Source: Rhodospirillales bacterium
Lineage (GTDB): Bacteria; Pseudomonadota; Alphaproteobacteria; UBA8366; JADFVY01
Length of the DNA stretch: 6,219 nucleotides
Reading direction: 5' to 3'
NCBI GenBank assembly: GCA_024644185.1
Contig: JAHELM010000163.1
Span: 1 to 6,219 of the forward strand
Shown: piece by piece, positions 6,099 through 6,219 of the stretch
Position numbering within the stretch: position 1 is the stretch's first letter
Layout of the letters: each line of letters starts with the position of its first letter
The notes under the pieces: model-generated
The model's input: only the letters and a program-made list of their open reading frames with translations
The model's database searches: none
What the model was told of the DNA's origin: nothing
Position numbers and translations under genes: made by a program

Positions 6099-6219
6099 GA
6101 CTCTGCTGACCCGGCTAATGCGGCGCTAATGTCCGCGCGAATGGCTGTCTCGTCTTTCTAGAGCATACAATCGTATTCGGTCAAGGCCGCACGGCCACAG
6201 GATTACTGCTTTTTGTCAA
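6099..6219 (-). promoter_or_regulatory. Upstream region of the HTH regulator, with weak promoter and operator-like elements
   Basis: No complete gene is visible in these 121 nt. On the minus strand there is a TTGACA at the very edge (6219-6214) without a convincing -10. A TTGACC (6184-6179) has a poor TCTAGA 16 bp downstream. Small inverted repeats are GGCCG-TG-CGGCC (6196-6185) and ATAC-GATT-GTAT (around 6164-6176). CATTAGC occurs twice at an 11-nt step (6131-6125 and 6120-6114). All three frames entering from the right close within 13 codons, so at most a short tail of an upstream gene is present. By conserved gene order that gene would often be lnt, but nothing here proves it. Confidence 0.3.

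Overview
This GC-rich window carries a chromosomal housekeeping block with every recognisable gene on the minus strand. Reading 5'->3' along that strand (high to low coordinates), the order is: a Cro/C1-type HTH regulator, metK, trmB, rimP, nusA, a ylxR/L7Ae-type RNA-binding protein gene, and the 5' part of infB, which runs off the left edge. The protein features point to Alphaproteobacteria: the IF-2 N-terminus, a YlxR domain joined to an L7Ae-like domain, a NusA with an extended C-terminus, and a PhrR/PraR-like HTH protein beside metK. I cannot place it at order level with confidence; a Rhodospirillales-like lineage is a guess.

Right part (about 4256-6219): the HTH gene is followed by a roughly 210-nt non-coding interval that forms the metK leader. 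It holds a perfect GNRA-loop hairpin, a good -35 element inside an inverted repeat, two tandem 23-bp repeats with palindromic cores, further hairpins and a strong Shine-Dalgarno before a GTG start. metK makes S-adenosylmethionine. trmB follows after 14 nt and uses SAM to methylate tRNA G46.

Middle (3376-3559): the trmB-rimP gap has a weak promoter candidate, a clear intrinsic terminator pointing toward rimP and two 14-nt direct repeats before the rimP Shine-Dalgarno. The terminator may end the metK-trmB transcript, act as a leader attenuator for the nusA operon, or do both.

Left part (1-3375): rimP (30S maturation), nusA (elongation, termination and antitermination), the ylxR-like gene and infB (IF-2) are packed with gaps of 16 and 25 nt and a final ATGA overlap. 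This is the conserved nusA-infB transcription/translation operon; rbfA, truB, rpsO and pnp are often found further downstream, outside this window.

I see no mobile element, CRISPR array, tRNA, rRNA or clearly new protein system. The points worth a second look are regulatory: the two structured leaders and a short motif shared by the upstream regions of the HTH gene and metK.
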